A stretch of 64,000 nt of DNA, from the NCBI GenBank assembly GCA_905233425.1, contig CAJOEC010000004.1, positions 1 through 64,000 on the forward strand. Direction: 5' to 3'. A program made the translations under genes and the position numbers. Every line of letters starts with the position of its first letter. The first letter of the stretch is position 1. The notes under the pieces were generated by a model. That model searched no databases, had not been told where the DNA came from, and saw only the letters and a program-made list of their open reading frames with translations. Source of the DNA: an uncultured Prevotella sp. (GTDB taxonomy: Bacteria > Bacteroidota > Bacteroidia > Bacteroidales > Bacteroidaceae). This document shows positions 60,401 through 64,000 of this stretch, in pieces.

Positions 60401-60684
60401 CCGATCCGCTGGGCAACTCCCGTTTCAGCGACCGATGGATTGAGGATGGCAGCTATATCCGCCTGTCAAACGTCACCCTGTCGTGGCATCTGCCCATACA
60501 GAGTTCCTACCTCCAGGGTATTACCGTATGGGGAGCTGCCCAGAACCTCTTCACCATTACGCGCTACTTGGGAAGCGACCCCGACTGTGTCATGACGGGC
60601 AGTGGAATCCTTTCACAGGGAATAGACCGCGGACTGCTCGGCATCGGACGTTCATTCTCTCTCGGAGTGAACATCAACCTATAA
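57457..60684 (+). CDS. SusC/RagA-family TonB-dependent transporter (SusC-2)
   Basis: A 1075-residue transporter, diverged from SusC-1. Signal peptide ends AHAQ; the regulatory-like domain is VTGQVTDAATGQPLAGVIVSS; plug strings are GANGVLIIKTKR, NANAQPLVVIDDVIMDM and VEVLKNGTALYGAKG; the C-terminus ends SLGVNINL. It lacks the exact LQGRIAGL plug signature of SusC-1 (here MRLIEGINSI), so its partner interface may differ. Pairs with SusD-2 54 bp downstream. Confidence 0.92.
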   Translation: MITNIFNRYFLSSCLVSCAICTAHAQDNMKTVTGQVTDAATGQPLAGVIVSSYAGQRFTSMTDDEGRYELRVPIETRSVLMRVDGYNLQQQTVTNGKADARLYSNQFTENYSRTTNGFSIATASRFDNTSELSIDPLLSQQLGADMRSIGQGGNPGMGAMRLIEGINSINANAQPLVVIDDVIMDMQYNRKMLHDGYYNNILANLNVNDIETVEVLKNGTALYGAKGANGVLIIKTKRNKSMATKIDVTINGRYELRPRLPEMLGPEEYRLYATELLTAKTNPNMLGKMKFLNSEPNYFYYNQYHNNTDWTDEVYHNAFSQNYGINVQGGDDAASYNLSVGYAMGNSTLRENDYTRFNMRLNSDIVITNKLGVRFDASYSDVDRSLRDDGAPEDPLGTVITSPGFIALTKAPFLSPYAYDKHGKISQYLAEADDYLEGKFQGRGRLANPVSILKYGDGKNRNSFGNRLIMFAITPKFEFNRRLSLQEHFTLGLVNTNENYYLPIQGVPEFVIKGLDEGTKLQNIAQSQAARQTAIQSDTRVNWANTYGAHGVAVKGGVRILSSDYNQTSQRGYNSGNDKTPNMTSGLQFKSTSGADDKTREIAWYALADYSYADRFYVNAGLSAQASSRFGDDVSGLKLFGEVWGLFPSIEASWVLSNESWLQAVNGEKPWLNYLKLNLGFDVTGNDDVDYTASRSYFISKRLLNQDATGKIIGNIGNTDLQWETTRRITAGLTANFLNNRIHLGFNAFKSWTSNLVSLHQLAYTSGLKENWSNEGKLENTGFDVNLSGKVLALKDFTWELGASAGHYKNKVTALPDNDRSIETDIYGATILTEVGQPVGVFYGYKTNGVYATSAEAEADSHYILKQNGDRQYFQAGDMRFLDLNKNNAAGGTESADGLIDELDRTIIGDPNPDLYGNIYTSLSYKNLRLDAIMTYSLGNDIFNYQRSLIEGGSYFLNQTSAMQNRWTTEGQITDIPRVSYTDPLGNSRFSDRWIEDGSYIRLSNVTLSWHLPIQSSYLQGITVWGAAQNLFTITRYLGSDPDCVMTGSGILSQGIDRGLLGIGRSFSLGVNINL

Positions 60685-60738
60685 TTAATAGTATAATGTA
60701 GGGGCAGGTCCTGTGCCAGCCCGCAAATATTTATAGTT

Positions 60739-62454
60739 ATGATAACCAAGATTAACAATTCTGTGAAATGGATGTTGTGCGCAGCACTATTCACCATTCA
60801 CTATCCACTATTTATTAGTTGTAATGACATGCTCAACACTGAGTCGGAACTTGTGGAATTCCAGGAGGACAACACCCTCAACCATCCCACAGACTCTGTC
60901 TATTCTGTCATGGGAATCATCAACCGTATGCAACTCATCGCCGACCGCATAGTGCTTCTCGGCGAGTTGCGTGGTGATCTTGTACAGACCACCGATGCAG
61001 CATCGGCCGACCTCAAGCGCTTGGCATCATTTGATTTCTCACAGAAGAACTATTACAACCAGGTGGCCGACTACTATGCCGTCATCAACAACTGTAACTA
61101 CTATCTGGCACATGTCGACACCATGCTGGAACGCCGCGGCCGTAAAATCTTCGAGAACGAGTATGCCGTCGTCAAGGGCTTCCGCGCATGGACATACCTC
61201 GAACTGGCCAAGATCTACGGACAGGTGCCTCTCGTGCTCCAGCCGGTGATGACCGAGCGCGAGGCCGCTCTTGCCGCAAACAGCAATCTCAGCGACATAA
61301 AGACCATCTGTGAGTATTTCATACAGGATCTCACACCTTACGCATATACACAGCAGCCGCAGTTCGGCACCATCAACGGGTGGGATTCACAAAAGTTCTT
61401 CATACCTATGCGTCCTTTGCTTGGCGACCTTTGTCTCTGGGCCGGACGTTACGAGGATGCTGCACGTTGGTACAACAGCTACCTTAACGACAGGGAAAAG
61501 CCCGTCTTCATGAACACCAGAAGCCGCGTGCAGTGGATGAGCGTTTCCAATTTCCAGCGTCCCAACGACAACTACAACGTCTCAACCACCTCTGAGGTTC
61601 TGAACTTCATACCTATGGATGCACGCATTTTCGACGGTTACATCAGCGACCTGAAGAACGTGTTCACGTCTACCGCAGACAACGACTATTATTTCCAGGT
61701 CACACCGTCACAGGCCATGCGCCAGCTGTCTGCCGACCAGATTTACTGCATGGAAGACAAGACGGAGACCTCTTCCGACACCATCTATGCACCGCGTGTT
61801 GGTCTCTCTGACCCCATCTACATAGGCGACCTGCGCCTGTCAAGCAATTTCTCCCTGACTTCGGCCGGTGCACAGGATCCCTATTCAGAGTATTCCAATA
61901 TGAGGCAGAGGATAAACAAGATGTGGGATAATTTCGTACCCACCTACCGTATCAACATGATTCTCCTGCGCTATGCAGAAGCACTCAACCGTGCCCGTCT
62001 GCCGCAGTCGGCACTCTCCATACTTAAATATGGTCTCTGCAAAGAGAACAACGAAATACGCATCGACAGCATTGAGCGGACGAAGGCAGGCAATCTCATC
62101 GTCTTCGACGAGAACAGATTCACCCGCGATGAAGTTATCGGCATCCATTCACTGGGTTCCGGCGACTCTGACTGCAACATCTTCTACGACATGCCAAAGC
62201 CCGACCATGCACTGGCTTCACGTGAAGACAGCATCGACTACCAGATTCCTCTCCTTGAGGATATGATCATCGACGAGATGGCACTTGAGGGGGCATTCGA
62301 GGGCTTCCGTTTCTACGACCTCATGCGCGTGGCTTTGCGTCGTGGCGACCCTGCATACCTTGCCGACCCCATCAGCCGCCGCAACGGTCAGCAGGACGAG
62401 AGTGTCAGACAGATGCTCATGGACCAGAAGAACTGGTACATGCCGTTACAATAA
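60739..62454 (+). CDS. SusD/RagB-family lipoprotein (SusD-2)
   Basis: A 571-residue lipoprotein; lipobox LFISC. Family features: YAVINNCNYYLAHVDTM, VVKGFRAWTYLELAKIYGQVPLV, LLGDLCLWAGRYEDAARWYN and the C-terminal MIIDEMALEGAFEGFRFYDLMRVALRRGDP (in part: EGFRFYDLMRVA). It is the last gene of the block; a hairpin at 62596-62625 follows. Begins ATGATAACC, the same start module as the upstream four. Confidence 0.93.
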   Translation: MITKINNSVKWMLCAALFTIHYPLFISCNDMLNTESELVEFQEDNTLNHPTDSVYSVMGIINRMQLIADRIVLLGELRGDLVQTTDAASADLKRLASFDFSQKNYYNQVADYYAVINNCNYYLAHVDTMLERRGRKIFENEYAVVKGFRAWTYLELAKIYGQVPLVLQPVMTEREAALAANSNLSDIKTICEYFIQDLTPYAYTQQPQFGTINGWDSQKFFIPMRPLLGDLCLWAGRYEDAARWYNSYLNDREKPVFMNTRSRVQWMSVSNFQRPNDNYNVSTTSEVLNFIPMDARIFDGYISDLKNVFTSTADNDYYFQVTPSQAMRQLSADQIYCMEDKTETSSDTIYAPRVGLSDPIYIGDLRLSSNFSLTSAGAQDPYSEYSNMRQRINKMWDNFVPTYRINMILLRYAEALNRARLPQSALSILKYGLCKENNEIRIDSIERTKAGNLIVFDENRFTRDEVIGIHSLGSGDSDCNIFYDMPKPDHALASREDSIDYQIPLLEDMIIDEMALEGAFEGFRFYDLMRVALRRGDPAYLADPISRRNGQQDESVRQMLMDQKNWYMPLQ

Positions 62455-62595
62455 TCTTCAGGTCGATTAGAGACCTCAACAAAAGCAGAAAGGTAATAGT
62501 ATTTTTTTCATAAGTTAGTTATTAGTAAATATGGTTAGTAACTTGTTTTTAGTAGTATCATAGTTGGTAAGAATATGGTAAAACTAATGCACTGG

Positions 62596-62630
62596 CGGCC
62601 ACCCGTATGAGAATATCGGTGGCCGTTTGG
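62596..62630 (+). terminator. Possible terminator of the FAS1/SusCD operon
   Basis: CGGCCACC (62596-62603) with GGTGGCCG (62618-62625), 8-bp stem, weak T-tract. The rest of the 62455-62708 gap has no visible gene. Confidence 0.5.
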
Positions 62631-62708
62631 TGTATTATGTAATGAGACATGAGACAAAAAGAAAATTTAAATATCTTTAATTTTAATACGCCTTTCCGTC
62701 TATTTTCG

Positions 62709-62716
62709 TATCTTTG
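62709..62716 (+). promoter_or_regulatory. -7 box of the sensor gene
   Basis: TATCTTTG, 36 nt before the ATG; T-rich sequence lies at the -33 distance. Confidence 0.6.
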
Positions 62717-62752
62717 CAGCGCATTAGCGATACTACTACCATTTTACTAACT

Positions 62753-64000
62753 ATGAAAAGACGTTTTTTTCTTTTTGTTTCATGTTTCATCTCGTGTCTC
62801 TCCACGACGGCACAGACGGGACAGTTCATTTCCGCCGACCGCTTCTCCAGTAGCCTTATCAACGACCTTTGCCAGGACAGGCAGGGAAGCATCTGGATTG
62901 CCACCGACTATGGTCTCAACCGCTACGACGGATACCGTTTCCAGACTTTTCTACATAGCGATGCCGACACCACCTCTGTTTCCGACAACATGGTCGTCTC
63001 CCTGCTTTGCGACAAGGACGGCCGCGTCTGGGCTGGCTGCAGCTATGGCTTAGACTGTTTCGACGCCCCCACAGAGTCATTCGTCCACTATGCCTTTCCC
63101 GAAGGCTACCGCCCGCGTGTATCGTCGCTGATACAGAGACACGACGGCACCATCGTCGTGGGAACGGCGGGCTATGGAGCCTACACCGTTGGCGACGGGC
63201 TTCTTCTTCAGCCATACGTTTCAGATGACGATGACAAGTATTTCAGCCGTATGTATGAAGACGCACAGGGGCGCTTCTGGCACAGCGGCTTCAACGAGAC
63301 CATCTGCCTGCACCATGCCAACGGGCGCACAGAGCACCTACTCTCAACTGTGGGCAATCCACAGGCATTTGTCGAGCAGGAGGGCGAGGTGCTAATAGTC
63401 TGCCAGCATGGTATCATGGCCTATCGCAACGGACTGCTGCAAATGGCCGACATTGACATGAGTGTAGCCGAAGGGCGCGACGTGATCTACTGGAAGGCTG
63501 TTCCGGGAATATCTGGTAACATCTACATCGGTACTCGTGGCAAGGGGCTGTTCAGCATACCCACAGGACAGCAACGCAGGATTGAGAACATCACCTTGAA
63601 CACCTTCGGACTCGACATACAGACTGCAAAAGTCAGCGCGGCGATGCTCGACGCGAGGGGAAACCTTTGGCTCGGATGCCACCGCAAGGGGTTAGTCATG
63701 GTGCCATTGCACCCCGAACAGTTCCAGAACTGGAGTTTCGAGGCCCAGGGCATAAGGCTTGGAAGCACAATATCCTCGGTTTGCGAGGGCGACGGAGGCA
63801 TGGTCTGGGCCACAGTGCAGGGCGTGGGCATCTACGGCTTCAACGAAAAGGGTAGGGTAGTGGCCCACCCGAAAGCCCCCAATGCCGTGGAGTTTATCTT
63901 CCGTGACAAGAAAAAGAGATTTTGGGTCGGCACCGACGACGGACTATTCACCTACGAGCCGCAGACGGGCAGCTACCAGCAATGTGTGACCTTCGACTGC
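62753..64000 (+). CDS. N-terminal part of a two-component sensor-regulator (HTCS-like), cut by the window end
   Basis: 416 codons are open to the last base of the window with no stop. A signal peptide (FFLFVSCFISCLSTTAQ) is followed by repeated propeller blades of the ligand-binding sensor type: INDLCQDRQGSIWIATDYGLNRYDG (in part), MVVSLLCDKDGRVWAGCSYGL, VSAAMLDARGNLWLGCHRKGL and FIFRDKKKRFWVGTDDGLFTYE. This is the periplasmic sensor half of hybrid two-component systems that control SusCD loci in Bacteroidales; kinase, receiver and AraC-type parts would lie beyond 64000. Position suggests it controls the FAS1/SusCD block. Confidence 0.85.
   Translation, partial: MKRRFFLFVSCFISCLSTTAQTGQFISADRFSSSLINDLCQDRQGSIWIATDYGLNRYDGYRFQTFLHSDADTTSVSDNMVVSLLCDKDGRVWAGCSYGLDCFDAPTESFVHYAFPEGYRPRVSSLIQRHDGTIVVGTAGYGAYTVGDGLLLQPYVSDDDDKYFSRMYEDAQGRFWHSGFNETICLHHANGRTEHLLSTVGNPQAFVEQEGEVLIVCQHGIMAYRNGLLQMADIDMSVAEGRDVIYWKAVPGISGNIYIGTRGKGLFSIPTGQQRRIENITLNTFGLDIQTAKVSAAMLDARGNLWLGCHRKGLVMVPLHPEQFQNWSFEAQGIRLGSTISSVCEGDGGMVWATVQGVGIYGFNEKGRVVAHPKAPNAVEFIFRDKKKRFWVGTDDGLFTYEPQTGSYQQCVTFDC

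Overview
The window is a chromosomal segment of a Bacteroidales bacterium, most likely a gut or rumen Prevotellaceae member. Supporting signs are Bacteroidota promoters (TTTG about 19-20 bp before TAnnTTTG), no Shine-Dalgarno pattern, a short primary sigma factor without region 1.1, SusC/SusD pairs with fasciclin-like lipoproteins, a hybrid two-component sensor start, FadL-type porin, and DUF4827/DUF3237 proteins. No phage, insertion sequence, CRISPR or plasmid function is visible. The family assignment is inference.

Layout. 1-5.5 kb is housekeeping: an HU-like protein, tRNA-Gln(CUG), rsfS-ftsH, convergent aroA and tRNA-Pro(GGG). 5.5-11.3 kb (minus) holds pectin methylesterase, a GH2-type glycosidase and rimO. 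11.4-14.1 kb carries an ATPase (minus) and rpoD (plus), separated by a repeat-rich divergent region. 14.1-20.9 kb is a surface-polysaccharide cassette that begins with an HPr-kinase-like protein, a Ser/His signal-peptidase-like protein and a PqqD-like protein, then an initiating sugar transferase, two GT4 enzymes and a WbsX-like protein. 21-27 kb (minus) is DUF4827-glmM-PL11 lyase with dockerin-FadL. 27-33 kb has flotillin, araA with a structured leader, a Cthe_2159-like pectate-binding protein and an alpha/beta hydrolase. 33-45.9 kb is mixed: rhodanese-MBL fusion, GT2, mtaB, small lipoprotein, aspS, alaS, tandem-SGNH esterase, HhH protein, DUF3237. 46-62.5 kb is a seven-gene plus-strand block: FAS1 lipoprotein, SusC, SusD, two FAS1 lipoproteins, SusC, SusD. 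A sensor-regulator gene starts at 62753 and runs off the end.

What links the parts. Several scattered genes fit growth on pectin (CE8 esterase, GH2, PL11, Cthe_2159-like binder, arabinose isomerase). The most unusual signal is repetitive DNA. A roughly 106-116 bp palindromic element lies in frame inside three unrelated genes (rimO, the GH2 gene, alaS). Arrays with 21-22 bp period but unrelated unit sequences sit upstream of the HU-like gene, ftsH, rpoD and aspS. Heptamer-period spacers fill many gene junctions, and one is inside the GH2 coding sequence. Other points are a possible pseudoknot/attenuator immediately before araA, the kinase-peptidase-PqqD trio, and the hydrolase-free FAS1/SusCD block whose genes share a common start sequence.
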